Part shown: positions 17,489 through 25,401 of the stretch, piece after piece
How the letters are laid out: the number at the start of each line of letters is the position of its first letter
Numbering within the stretch: the first letter of the stretch is position 1
Source of the DNA: Peptococcaceae bacterium
GTDB lineage: Bacteria > Bacillota > Desulfitobacteriia > Desulfitobacteriales > Syntrophobotulaceae
Length of the DNA stretch: 39,882 bases
Assembly (NCBI GenBank): GCA_009783315.1
Contig: WRHI01000014.1
Coordinates: 1 to 39,882, forward strand
Direction of reading: 5' to 3'
Made by a program: the position numbers and the translations under genes
Notes under the pieces: model-generated
Database searches by the model: none
What the model was told of the DNA's origin: nothing
What the model saw: only the letters and a program-made list of their open reading frames with translations

Positions 17489-18247
17489 CTAAAATGATTT
17501 CTCGTCAGACTGATCCGCTGCGGCTTGCATGATAAAGGCTTTATATTGAGACGGCGTAAAGCCGACAACACTTTTGAAACACTTAATAAAATGGCTTTGG
17601 TCATAAAACCCCAATTCCGGCGCCACATTGACCAAAAGGCTTCCCCTTTCAATCATTCTCTGAGCCTTACGGACTCTGTTTTGCATCAGAAACTTATGGG
17701 GCGTCATACCCACATGGCGTTTAAATTTTCTAATGAAATGATACAGACTATAGCCTGCTTCATCAGCCAATTCTCTCAAGCCACCATGGTTTTCAGGCAC
17801 ACTCCATAAAGACTGAACGCTTGGGAAAACAGCGCAATCCGGTGGCAGCGCCTTAATGGTATACAACGACTCCGCCGCAGCCGCCAACGCTCCATCACTT
17901 ACAGGCAAATGAAGCTGAGCAAGAGTTCGCGCGAAAACATGGCATAAGCTGTCCGCTGCCAAAGACTTGACAAGGTCTTTGCCCACGCAGATGGAAATCA
18001 AATCATAGTTAGCTGGCAATAGGAGGGCGTGAACTTGATACGGCGCCACAACAAAACTGCTGTTGGCCCGATAAATTTGGCTTACCCCCTGGTCTTTCAG
18101 AACAATCTGTCCTCTTCGAACCAACCCAATTGTGTAAAACGACACATGATTGTGGTCTTGATAGGTTATCGGCTTATCGCTTAAATGAATGATTTCCAAT
18201 AGATCAGAACGAAAATAGGCTGCTGAACCGCAGGTTTCCATATTCAT
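17489..18247 (-). CDS. AraC-family transcriptional regulator
   Basis: The 252-residue product has an N-terminal cupin-like ligand-binding half (about 15–100) and a C-terminal double helix–turn–helix. The latter contains LRELADEAGYSLYHFIRKFK, the MTPHKFLMQNRVRKAQRMI linker helix, and a second helix pair ending GFYDQSHFIKCFKSVVGFTP. The longer in-frame start at 18271 lacks a ribosome binding site; the ATG at 18247 has AAGGAG nine bases before it. It is convergent with the cupin gene and downstream of its own promoter. Effector unknown. Confidence 0.88.
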   Translation of the reverse strand: MNMETCGSAAYFRSDLLEIIHLSDKPITYQDHNHVSFYTIGLVRRGQIVLKDQGVSQIYRANSSFVVAPYQVHALLLPANYDLISICVGKDLVKSLAADSLCHVFARTLAQLHLPVSDGALAAAAESLYTIKALPPDCAVFPSVQSLWSVPENHGGLRELADEAGYSLYHFIRKFKRHVGMTPHKFLMQNRVRKAQRMIERGSLLVNVAPELGFYDQSHFIKCFKSVVGFTPSQYKAFIMQAAADQSDEKSF

Positions 18248-18327
18248 CCGGCGCCACTCCTTATGACACACATGGCTGGCAGTCTTCGCACAAGAGATTC
18301 TGTACGGAAAATCTACTCAGCACCTTT

Positions 18328-18357
18328 ATCATACGCTCTCATTGCGGTGTGATGCAA
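18328..18357 (-). promoter_or_regulatory. promoter of the AraC-family regulator gene
   Basis: TTGCAT (18357–18352) and TATGAT (18333–18328) on the minus strand are separated by 18 bp. They lie between the end of the HD-GYP gene and the AraC gene, so the regulator can be transcribed independently. Confidence 0.5.
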
Positions 18358-18364
18358 GAAATCT

Positions 18365-19447
18365 TTATTCCAGGTTTTGCATAGCGGCGATTTCGCCAAA
18401 TTTGTCGGCGGCGCTCAGGAACACTTCAACAAGCTGAGGGTCAAAGTGGGTCCCTTTGCCTTCAACAATGATCTTCACGGCCTCCTCATGAGAAAAAGCC
18501 CTTTTGTACGGTCTGTCGGAAACGAGAGCGTCGTAAACGTCCACAATAGCCATGATTCTACCCAGAAGCGGTATCTCTTCGCCTTTTATTCCTCTTGGAT
18601 AACCGCTGCCGTCCCATTTTTCGTGATGCGCACCGGCCATAATTTTGGCGTAGTCCAAAAAAGCGTGCTCTGTTGTATTTTTTTTGATCTTCTCAATAAC
18701 TTCTTCGCCAAATGTCGTATGTTCCTTAATCATCTCAAATTCTTCCGGGGTTAATTGGCCTGGTTTTAGCAGAATGCTGTCTTTGATAGCGATTTTTCCG
18801 ACATCATGGAGTTGTGTAGACTGCAGAACCAGATCCATATTCCATGTGTCCGTTTCATCTTTATATAATCCCTGTTCCAGCAGCGTATTCAGCAAGATGC
18901 TCACATATCTCTGAGTTCTTTCTATGTGGCTCCCGGTAACATTGTCACGATATTCCACAAGTTCCGCCATAGTTTTCAAGACGGCGTTTTTCAATTCAAC
19001 AACCGTTGTTGTTTTCATCTCCACCATTTCCTGGAGGTTGTTGTTAAAATTGACGAGCTCCCGATTCTGTTCCTGGACAAGCAAATGCACTTCTATGCGT
19101 TTGAGCAGGAGCGGCGGTGAAAACGGTTTGCTGAGATAGTCAATAGCACCCAACGACAAACCTTGCAGTTCGCTCTCGCTGTCGCTTCTGGCTGTAAGGA
19201 AAATAATGGGGATTTGTCGGGTTTCCTGTTTGTTTTTGACTTGCTGTATCGTCTCATATCCGTTCATTTCCGGCATTTCCACATCTAAGAGAATAAGGTC
19301 GGGGATATGTTTTTCCAGCCTTTTCAGGAGGCGTGCTCCTGAGTTGAATGTAAAAACGTTGTAGGCGTTCGTAAGTGTTTCGCTGCCAACTGTTAGGTTG
19401 GTTATATCGTCGTCCACCAAGAAAATAGTCCTGCGGTCTGAACTCAT
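18365..19447 (-). CDS. response regulator with HD-GYP output domain (c-di-GMP phosphodiesterase type)
   Basis: The 360-residue product has a receiver domain (about 5–125) with phospho-acceptor Asp55 in LILLDVEMPEMNG, Thr in FLTARS and Lys in LSKPF. A coiled-coil linker (about 125–165) leads to an HD-GYP domain with HD at 214–215 (LHDVGKI), HHEKWDGSGYP (274–284) and the following IVDVYDALVSDRPYK. All HD-GYP signature residues are present, so it should hydrolyse cyclic di-GMP when phosphorylated. No cognate histidine kinase is adjacent. AAGGGA eight bases before the ATG supports the start. The minus-strand upstream region begins directly at the MITE-like palindrome. Confidence 0.92.
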   Translation of the reverse strand: MSSDRRTIFLVDDDITNLTVGSETLTNAYNVFTFNSGARLLKRLEKHIPDLILLDVEMPEMNGYETIQQVKNKQETRQIPIIFLTARSDSESELQGLSLGAIDYLSKPFSPPLLLKRIEVHLLVQEQNRELVNFNNNLQEMVEMKTTTVVELKNAVLKTMAELVEYRDNVTGSHIERTQRYVSILLNTLLEQGLYKDETDTWNMDLVLQSTQLHDVGKIAIKDSILLKPGQLTPEEFEMIKEHTTFGEEVIEKIKKNTTEHAFLDYAKIMAGAHHEKWDGSGYPRGIKGEEIPLLGRIMAIVDVYDALVSDRPYKRAFSHEEAVKIIVEGKGTHFDPQLVEVFLSAADKFGEIAAMQNLE

Positions 19448-19509
19448 TGAGGGGTTCCCTTCTTTGTTATTGGAGCTGACTATAGGGTTTCCTGGAACTG
19501 CAAAAATTA

Positions 19510-19737
19510 TTTCGTCTCAATCTGCTTGGAGCAGACGGGTGCAGGGCGGCCAAGCCCCGTGCCGGAGCCTTTCTCCGTGGCGGCGCGGGTCTAAGGCCTT
19601 TACGCGAAAAACGCAAATAAGGCAGCCTGCGTTTTTTTCCGCTCCAAGGCCTAAGACCCGCTGCCGCCACTCCCGAAAAGGCTCCGGCACGGGGCTTGGC
19701 CGCCCTGCACCCGTCTGCTCCAAGCAGGTTTCGTCTC
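19510..19737. mobile_element. MITE-like palindromic element with 9-bp direct flanks
   Basis: The 51 bases at 19522–19572 are the perfect reverse complement of 19677–19727, and a further ~28 bp inward match imperfectly. The centre holds a smaller hairpin (AAAAACGCA at 19607–19615 with TGCGTTTTT at 19628–19636). The element is flanked by identical 9-mers TTTCGTCTC at 19510–19518 and 19729–19737, which look like a target-site duplication. About 210 bp separate them and no transposase is encoded. The outermost 2–3 bases inside the flanks do not match, so the exact ends are uncertain. It sits between the HD-GYP promoter region and the broken yoeB. Confidence 0.75.
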
Positions 19738-19738
19738 T

Positions 19739-19975
19739 TTATCTGGACAGCTGGGGTTGCAGTTCGGACCGTTCGGACCCTCGATTCACAGCATCTATGC
19801 GCCTGCTCCAATATCCCTGTAAATTGCCTGTGAGTGGTTCCGGTTTACCAATCCCCGAAAAAGGCTCACGGTCAATATCCCTCAAAAGATTGTTGATGCG
19901 TTTCAGGGTCTTTCTATCCTGTGTTTGCCAGAAAAGATAATCTTCCCATGCATCATCTGTCCACGCTTTCTGCAT
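19739..19975 (-). pseudogene. yoeB: truncated YoeB/Txe-family toxin gene
   Basis: The first 64 residues follow YoeB closely ([20 protein letters not shown], then [19 protein letters not shown]). After VNR the expected LVYxV strand and the C-terminal catalytic His-Tyr are absent. The frame instead ends with 13 unrelated residues that include a tandem GGTCCGAAC duplication. By family knowledge the missing end carries the catalytic histidine, so the toxin should be inactive. The start lies 3 nt after the relB stop, the normal toxin–antitoxin arrangement. Confidence 0.75.
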
Positions 19976-19978
19976 AAG

Positions 19979-20101
19979 TCAATCCTCAATTAATTCGTGT
20001 ACTGTTATTCGCCCGGCTTCTGCGTCAGCCACTGAGCGGGCAAGCCGCGCCTGGTTTTTCTCGCTGTAAAAGGGGTCGTAAATCTCAAAAGGAATTTTCC
20101 C
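19979..20101 (-). pseudogene. relB: N-terminally truncated RelB/DinJ-family antitoxin gene
   Basis: About 40 codons remain, reading IPFEIYDPFYSEKNQARLAR and then a SVADAEAGRITVHELIED-type end before TGA (19979–19981). This is the C-terminus of RelB/DinJ antitoxins that pair with YoeB/Txe toxins. The coding sequence stops being antitoxin-like exactly where the dispersed repeat begins (about 20098), so the DNA-binding N-terminus has been replaced. It matches the broken toxin next to it. Confidence 0.7.
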
Positions 20102-20251
20102 GCTCACCAAACCCTACCTCGGGACTGTTACGAGCCCACATAATATCCATCTCTATTCACCATTAGATTGCGGGAGAACCCCGCAGGAGATATTTCTATT
20201 TATTTTTTTGTCGCTTCCTGCACTTTTAAAATACTTTTAAAATATGCACCC
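20098..20251. repeat. dispersed repeat, copy 2
   Basis: It matches 9603–9745 with scattered substitutions and one ~11-bp duplication near the end (TTTTAAAATACTTTTAAAAT in place of TTTTGAAAT). The internal hairpin is kept as TGCGGG (20169–20174) with CCCGCA (20180–20185). Its left end truncates relB and its right end runs to just before the pncB promoter. Confidence 0.75.
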
Positions 20252-20266
20252 TGAAAGGTACTTGAT

Positions 20267-20296
20267 TTGAATGTTGAAGGCGAATCGTGCTATCAT
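20267..20296 (+). promoter_or_regulatory. promoter of the nicotinate phosphoribosyltransferase gene
   Basis: TTGAAT (20267–20272) and TATCAT (20291–20296) are spaced by 18 bp, starting just to the right of dispersed repeat copy 2. Confidence 0.5.
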
Positions 20297-20331
20297 TATT
20301 GCCATAGTTTTGTAGGAGGCAGGCGCCAACC

Positions 20332-21774
20332 GTGAACAAGATCAATCTATCCATGCTCTGCGATTTTTATGAACTGACAATGGCCGGCGGCTATTTGAAA
20401 AACGGCTTTCACCAGAAAACCGCTTATTTTGACGTGTTTTTTCGCTCTGTGCCGGATAAGGGCGGGTTTGCCATCGCGGCAGGGCTGGCACAGGTGATCG
20501 ACTATATCCAACAGCTCCGTTTTGATCCTGAAAACATTGCCTATCTGCGCGGGAAGAAGCTGTTTTCTGAGGAGTTCTTGGAATATCTGACAACGTTCCG
20601 CTTTACGGGAGATATATACGCGGTCCCCGAGGGAACGCCTATTTTTCCGAATGAACCTATTCTGACGGTCATAGCCCCGGTGATTGAAGCCCAGATGATC
20701 GAAACAGCTATCCTGCTGTCCTTAAATCATCAATCTTTAATCGCGACGAAAGCGAACAGGATTGTTCGGGCCGCCCAAGGGCGCGCTGTATTGGAGTTTG
20801 GTTCGCGCCGGGCCCAAGGCGCGGACGGCGCTATTATCGGCGCCAGAGCGGCGTATATTGGTGGCTGCGCCGGAACTTCCTGCTCTTTGACCGATGAACT
20901 GTTTGGCGTTCCCGCCAGTGGGACTATGGCGCATTCTTGGGTGCAGATGTTTGATTCTGAATACGAAGCTTTTAGGACTTACTGCGAACTGTATCCCCAT
21001 ACTTCCACCTTGCTAGTGGACACTTACAACACCTTGAAAAGCGGCGTCCCCAACGCCATTAAAGCGTTCAAAGAGGTGCTTCTGCCCCAAGCCGTGACGA
21101 GTTGCGCCGTTCGGCTGGATTCCGGCGATATTTCGTATTTGTCCAAAGAAGTCCGCAAAATGCTTGATGAAGCCGGGTTGCCTGATTGCAAGATTGTCGC
21201 TTCCAATTCTCTAGACGAGTACCTGATCCGGGATCTGATTATACAGGGAGCTCAAGTGGATGTTTTCGGGGTGGGTGAACGCCTGATAACAGCGAAAAGT
21301 GATCCGGTTTTCGGCGGTGTCTATAAGCTTGCGGCGGTCGCGGATGCGCAAGGACACATTGTCCCAAAAATCAAAATGAGCGAAAACGTCTCGAAAATCA
21401 CGAATCCTCATTTTAAGAAACTGTACCGTCTGTTTGATAACGACAGCGGCAAAGCCCTCGCGGACGAAGTGTGTGTATATGATGAAACGATCGATGAAAC
21501 CCAACCCCATACCATCTTTGACCCCAACGCCACATGGAAAACGAAAACCTTGACGAATTTTACCGCTAAGGTACTGCAAGTTCCCATTTTCAAAAATGGT
21601 ATGCTGGTCTACACTCCACCGCCTATCGACCACATTAAGGCCTATTGCGCCGAGCAGGTCGGCCTGTTGTGGGACGAAGTCAAGCGCTTCGAGAACCCTC
21701 ATACTTATTATGTGGATTTGTCGCCCAAACTTTGGGACATTAAGCAGCAGCTCTTGAAAAACAATAGGTTGTGA
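20332..21774 (+). CDS. pncB: nicotinate phosphoribosyltransferase
   Basis: It makes nicotinate mononucleotide from nicotinate and PRPP with ATP, the entry step of NAD salvage in the cytoplasm. The 480-residue product shows the family start INLSMLCDFYELTMAGGY, EFGSRRAQGADGA (155–167) and the ASGTMAHSWVQMF segment with His201, the expected phosphohistidine. Further motifs are AVRLDSGD and VFGVGERL. The start is GTG, with AGGAGG twelve bases upstream. It is monocistronic and convergent with rtcB, 16 bp away. Confidence 0.93.
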   Translation: MNKINLSMLCDFYELTMAGGYLKNGFHQKTAYFDVFFRSVPDKGGFAIAAGLAQVIDYIQQLRFDPENIAYLRGKKLFSEEFLEYLTTFRFTGDIYAVPEGTPIFPNEPILTVIAPVIEAQMIETAILLSLNHQSLIATKANRIVRAAQGRAVLEFGSRRAQGADGAIIGARAAYIGGCAGTSCSLTDELFGVPASGTMAHSWVQMFDSEYEAFRTYCELYPHTSTLLVDTYNTLKSGVPNAIKAFKEVLLPQAVTSCAVRLDSGDISYLSKEVRKMLDEAGLPDCKIVASNSLDEYLIRDLIIQGAQVDVFGVGERLITAKSDPVFGGVYKLAAVADAQGHIVPKIKMSENVSKITNPHFKKLYRLFDNDSGKALADEVCVYDETIDETQPHTIFDPNATWKTKTLTNFTAKVLQVPIFKNGMLVYTPPPIDHIKAYCAEQVGLLWDEVKRFENPHTYYVDLSPKLWDIKQQLLKNNRL

Positions 21775-21790
21775 GAGTCGTTCTCAAAAC

Positions 21791-23008
21791 TCATCGGCGG
21801 GATCTTTTCTCCGCCGCTTTGAAGTTGTACACCGGCTTAATTCTTGCCACAATGTCAGCCGTCGGCCCAATCTGGCTGATAATCTCCTCCATGCTTTTGT
21901 AGGCCATGGGGGACTCATCCAGCGTATCGGGAACCACGCAGGTGGAAAAAACCCCAGACATTTCAGCTTGATACTCTTCCATTGAAAACTCATGAAAAGC
22001 CTTGCCGCGACTCATCAGTCGTCCGGCGCCATGGGGCGCGGAGCAGTTCCAATCCTGATTCCCTTTGCCAACGCAGATCAAGCTGCCGTCGCGCATATTG
22101 ATGGGAATCAGCAGTTTCTCGCCTTCCAAAGCCGAGACGGCGCCCTTACGCAGAATCATCGAATCCGTGTCAATATAGTTGTGGATGGTTGTGAACCTTT
22201 CTCCAGCGTTCAGACCGAGCTCCACCAGGATGGTGTCAACCATAGCCTTGCGGTTCAGCATGGCGAATCGCTGGACAATTTTCATGTCGTAGATGTAATC
22301 GTCAAAAAGGCCGCCCTCAACATAGGTCAGCTCTTTGGGCACGGGAAGCGCTGACTGCCCTTTCAACGCCTTGACGGTGCTCTGGATCTCTTGGGAGCGC
22401 CCTTGGGCTTTCAGTTGGGCAATGACTTCATCCAATTGGAACCGGGCGTTGCCGCAGAGGGCGCTCAGCCCCTGAGTCTGATAGTAGTCCGCCACTTCAT
22501 GGCCCAAATGGCGGCTGCCGGAATGCACCACCAGATAGAGCGCCCCGTCTTTATCCTTGTCAACCTCAATGAAATGGTTGCCTCCGCCAAGGGTTCCAAT
22601 GCTGTGGACGGCGCGGTGCAGACTGACGTGCCGGGCGCAGCGCAGCACGTTCAAGTCGATTTCATTGGCCAACTTGTGAGGGCGCGAACGCACCTCAAAA
22701 CCAGCGGGAATGGTTTTATAAATCGTCTCATCCAGCCGGGCAAAATCCATTCCGGAAACGTCGAGCCGGACGGTCTCCATGCCACAACCAATATCCACAC
22801 CCACCATACCGGGCACAATTTTATCCGTGATGGTCATCGTTGTGCCGATGGTACAACCCTTGCCGGCGTGAACATCCGGCATAATGCGGATTTTGCAGCT
22901 GGCGAAGACCTCCTGGTCGCAGACAGCCTTGATCTGCGTGGCCGCCGCTTCTTCCAGCCGGGGCGTATAGCAGACAGCGTCATTGTGTTTGCCTCGTATT
23001 ATTATCAT
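21791..23008 (-). CDS. rtcB: RNA-splicing ligase RtcB
   Basis: It joins 2',3'-cyclic phosphate or 3'-phosphate RNA ends to 5'-OH ends with GTP and Mn(II), acting in RNA repair. The 405-residue product has PDVHAGKG (44–51), VDIGCGM (71–77), GGGNHFIEV (141–149), HSGSRHLGH (162–170) and CSAPHGAGR (322–330). These supply the metal ligands and the histidine that is guanylylated in this family. The length is typical of the shorter bacterial RtcB. GGGGG lies five bases before the ATG. No archease or RtcA gene is beside it. Confidence 0.93.
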   Translation of the reverse strand: MIIIRGKHNDAVCYTPRLEEAAATQIKAVCDQEVFASCKIRIMPDVHAGKGCTIGTTMTITDKIVPGMVGVDIGCGMETVRLDVSGMDFARLDETIYKTIPAGFEVRSRPHKLANEIDLNVLRCARHVSLHRAVHSIGTLGGGNHFIEVDKDKDGALYLVVHSGSRHLGHEVADYYQTQGLSALCGNARFQLDEVIAQLKAQGRSQEIQSTVKALKGQSALPVPKELTYVEGGLFDDYIYDMKIVQRFAMLNRKAMVDTILVELGLNAGERFTTIHNYIDTDSMILRKGAVSALEGEKLLIPINMRDGSLICVGKGNQDWNCSAPHGAGRLMSRGKAFHEFSMEEYQAEMSGVFSTCVVPDTLDESPMAYKSMEEIISQIGPTADIVARIKPVYNFKAAEKRSRR

Positions 23009-23089
23009 GCTTTACCCCCACCTGCTCAGATCATAACGCCCTCAAATCATGAGGCTTTCGTTTTGCCATCACTCTGAATACGAAGTTTT

Positions 23090-23794
23090 TCACTCTTTTG
23101 TCAGCACTTTGATCACTTCGCCAAAATACATATGATGAAAATCCTGATCAGGATAAAACTCCGGTGCCAGCTTGAGGTCAACAAACTTAGCAGCGTCCAA
23201 GGGCTGATCGCCAAATAGCTTTCGGCAAACAAGAATGGTGTGGGCTTCTTCAAACGCCACCGTATCATCAAGAAAATAAGGCGTCAAGCCGCTTTCCCCG
23301 ATTTTGTCCCCATCTCTGCCGGACTTTGAGCCCAAAAGCCCCAGCGCCTTCTTATATTCTTTCGGGTAAAAACTTAGCGTAAAGGAGTCCGCCCGATCCA
23401 CAAACTCCTTGGTATATCTTTGGGGGCGGATAAAAACCATCGCGACGGGTTTGTTCCACATAGTTCCCATCATTCCCCAGCTCACTGTCATGGTATTATA
23501 ACTCAGAACCGCCCGCGGGTCGGTTCCTGAGTTATTCAGAACCGCCCGCGGGTCGGTTCCTGAGTTATTCAGAACCGTCCGCGGGTCGGTTCCTGAGTTA
23601 TTCAGAACCGTCCGCGGGTCGGTTCCTGAGTTATTCAGAACCGTCCGCGGGTCGGTTCCTGAGTTATTCAGAACCGTCCGCGGGCCGGTTCCTGAGTCAT
23701 TCAGACCCCCCGCGCTCACCAGCGCCCACTCTTCGTGCAGCATGGCAAAGGGGTTCACTTTCAGTTCTCTTGCGTTCAATTCCATAAATGACAT
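23090..23794 (-). CDS. flavin reductase-like FMN-binding protein interrupted in frame by a 33-bp tandem repeat
   Basis: The 234-residue product resembles flavoredoxin/flavin reductase-like proteins: an N-terminal FAMLHEEWALVSAGG strand, then YNTMTVSWGMMGTMWNKPVA, FIRPQRYTKEFVD, SFYPKEYKKALGLLGSKSGRDGDK and a VICRKLFGDQPLD-like end. These give an FMN-binding split barrel. In relatives the AGG and YNTMTVSWG segments are almost adjacent. Here six copies of an 11-residue unit (LNNSGTDPRTV type) lie between them. The ATG at 23794 has AAGGAG ten bases upstream, better than the TTG at 23815. Electron-transfer role inferred from the family; partner unknown. Confidence 0.8.
   Translation of the reverse strand: MSFMELNARELKVNPFAMLHEEWALVSAGGLNDSGTGPRTVLNNSGTDPRTVLNNSGTDPRTVLNNSGTDPRTVLNNSGTDPRAVLNNSGTDPRAVLSYNTMTVSWGMMGTMWNKPVAMVFIRPQRYTKEFVDRADSFTLSFYPKEYKKALGLLGSKSGRDGDKIGESGLTPYFLDDTVAFEEAHTILVCRKLFGDQPLDAAKFVDLKLAPEFYPDQDFHHMYFGEVIKVLTKE
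23507..23704. repeat. coding minisatellite, six 33-bp units
   Basis: Six tandem 33-bp units lie inside the flavin reductase gene and keep its frame (11 codons each). Four units are nearly identical. The unit at the 23704 end has N-to-D and D-to-G changes, and the two at the other end change T to A before V. Confidence 0.95.
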
Positions 23795-24012
23795 AGCTCT
23801 GTATCTCCTTCGCAATATTATTTGTTTTGGGATATACTCTCAGCCTTCCGACTCTCAAATTCTACTCCCTGCGCCGATGGGTGTCAATTTGATCGAGCTG
23901 TGAAAATCTCCGATAATCAGCATTAGCCAGCAAGTCCCAATCTCAATCCGACAAAAAAACCAGTTCTTGCTTCTGAAGTCTTCTGGACGAAAACAATCTC
24001 ATCATATACGAC
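23795..24012. other. intergenic stretch without recognised gene
   Basis: I see no supported coding region, RNA gene or strong promoter here. The 24013–24135 repeat copy begins at its right end. Confidence 0.5.
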
Positions 24013-24135
24013 AACAGCAAAGAGCAAGCAAGCAATGCTCACCTAATCTGAATTGCCTTTAACAGACCTCTTTAACAGAAAATGGTTCAACTCATAAACA
24101 GAATGGGCCCACTTGTTCATGAGTCGAACCAGATT
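24013..24135. repeat. tRNA-end-associated palindromic repeat, diverged copy C
   Basis: It has the same architecture as copies A (25206–25350) and B (25872–25966). It opens with an AGCAAAGAGCAAG segment, then has a two-unit tandem repeat (TTTAACAGACC-like twice). It ends in a near-perfect ~47-bp palindrome centred on TGGGCCCA, with GGTTC at one end and GAACC at the other. Confidence 0.6.
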
Positions 24136-24210
24136 TTGCGGTTTTTATTATCGTGCACGGTCTTAATTGAGGATTTGGATTAATCCTCTTCAGCCAGACC
24201 GAGCCCTGTG

Positions 24211-25083
24211 CTATTGCATAGCGGACAGGGATCTCGCGAGATCCACAGTAATATTGTCTGTGGTGTTAAAATCATCATCGTACCTAAGAATAGAGACACT
24301 CGTTCCTGAGGCGTTTTCCGGAAGCTCGTAAACAGCATAATAAAGAGAAGTCTTGCCGGGGTACGTTTTGCCACTACCTACCCCCGAAACTAACGCTTTC
24401 TCGTCTAGTTCCTTGGGAGGAAAGATTGTGGTTTTCGAAAAATAAACGCCATCAATACACAATTCCACATTACCCAGGCTTGGAGATCTTTCTTTGCTGT
24501 CCGTGTTGGTAAACTCATAATAGAGAACAACGACTCGCATGTTCATGTGTGCGCTGCTATAATGGGCGCCTTTGAACTCTACTGTACCAAAACCGACATC
24601 CATGATCCCTGTATTGGCCTGGATATTTTTTTGTTCCAAAGGTTTATAGCTGGCCACTTTGAAATCCAGGACGTGCTCCTGCTGGTTCTTTTCTATCCAA
24701 TACACACTTCCTGTAACAGTACCCGTCACGCTTATATAAGAACCTGCTGCGGGGTATTCTGTGAGATCATCAACTTCCATTAAGAGCACTTGATCTATAT
24801 TACGCGAAATACAGGCAGACTGGTAGAGATGATCTTCTCCTTCCAGATTGAGAGTCATGGGTTCGTCAAGAACACACACCGAGAAAGTAAGAGTCCCCGC
24901 CAATACGCCGCCTGACAGACTTTCCGGATTTGAAATATACTCGCTCAGATCACGGTAAAGCTTATCCAAGTCCTGCGTGACATTCTGCGATTCAGGTAAG
25001 GTGAGGTCTTTGATTTTTTCGCACCCACTGAATGAGATCAGGACAAGGCCTGATACAATAATTGATATCAACAGTTTCTTCAT
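24211..25083 (-). CDS. lipoprotein with DUF5067/DUF4352-like C-terminal domain
   Basis: The 290-residue product has a lipoprotein signal peptide ending ISFSGC, with Cys21 as lipidation site. The middle (about 55–150) has an OB-like beta segment including ISVTGTVTGSVYWI. The C-terminal half contains MRVVVLYYEFTNTDSKERSPS, the hallmark strand of DUF5067/DUF4352 immunoglobulin-like domains. A longer start at 25125 exists, but the ATG at 25083 has AAGGAG seven bases before it and begins the signal peptide. It probably faces the outer side of the membrane. Function unknown. Confidence 0.7.
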   Translation of the reverse strand: MKKLLISIIVSGLVLISFSGCEKIKDLTLPESQNVTQDLDKLYRDLSEYISNPESLSGGVLAGTLTFSVCVLDEPMTLNLEGEDHLYQSACISRNIDQVLLMEVDDLTEYPAAGSYISVTGTVTGSVYWIEKNQQEHVLDFKVASYKPLEQKNIQANTGIMDVGFGTVEFKGAHYSSAHMNMRVVVLYYEFTNTDSKERSPSLGNVELCIDGVYFSKTTIFPPKELDEKALVSGVGSGKTYPGKTSLYYAVYELPENASGTSVSILRYDDDFNTTDNITVDLARSLSAMQ

Positions 25084-25149
25084 AACTTGTCTCCTTCTCA
25101 AGTAATGTACGTCATTTGTCATCACAGACGGTTCGACATATCCATCTTG

Positions 25150-25179
25150 AGTTTACTATAATCGATCCTATTTCGTCAA
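25150..25179 (-). promoter_or_regulatory. candidate promoter of the DUF5067-like lipoprotein gene
   Basis: TTGACG (25179–25174) and TAAACT (25155–25150) on the minus strand are separated by 18 bp. A TATAGT overlaps the spacer, so the −10 choice is uncertain. Confidence 0.4.
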
Positions 25180-25205
25180 TAAGCATTTATTGGTCTATTA
25201 CAACA

Positions 25206-25350
25206 TAGCAAAAGAGCAAGTCGGCCTTGCTCGGTCTGATTTGAGTCTTATTGAAAGTGGTCTACCAGGCGTTACTGGTCTACCAGGCGTTACTGGTTTG
25301 ACTAATGAACAGAATGGTGGGCCCATTTGTGCATTAGTCGAACCGGGTTG
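25206..25350. repeat. tRNA-end-associated palindromic repeat, copy A
   Basis: A 7-bp hairpin (GAGCAAG at 25214–25220 with CTTGCTC at 25226–25232) is followed by two tandem 18-mers GGTCTACCAGGCGTTACT (25259–25276, 25277–25294). A palindrome centred on GGGCCC then ends near 25345. Bases 25231–25325 match 25872–25966 with about five differences. The copy includes the last 11 bases of tRNA-Ile(CAT) with its CCA. Confidence 0.8.
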
Positions 25351-25401
25351 CACAATTTATGTTTTCATACACGGATTCGTTTTTGTCAGGACCGCCTGTA
25401 C

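Noticed and set aside
23507-23704. 33-bp repeats considered as a CRISPR array
   Set aside because: The units are directly contiguous with no spacers, keep an open reading frame and lie inside a conserved gene.
24169-24188. GAGGATT/AATCCTC hairpin after the DUF5067-like lipoprotein gene
   Set aside because: The stem is short and AT-rich and the minus-strand side lacks a T-run, so it is not a convincing terminator.
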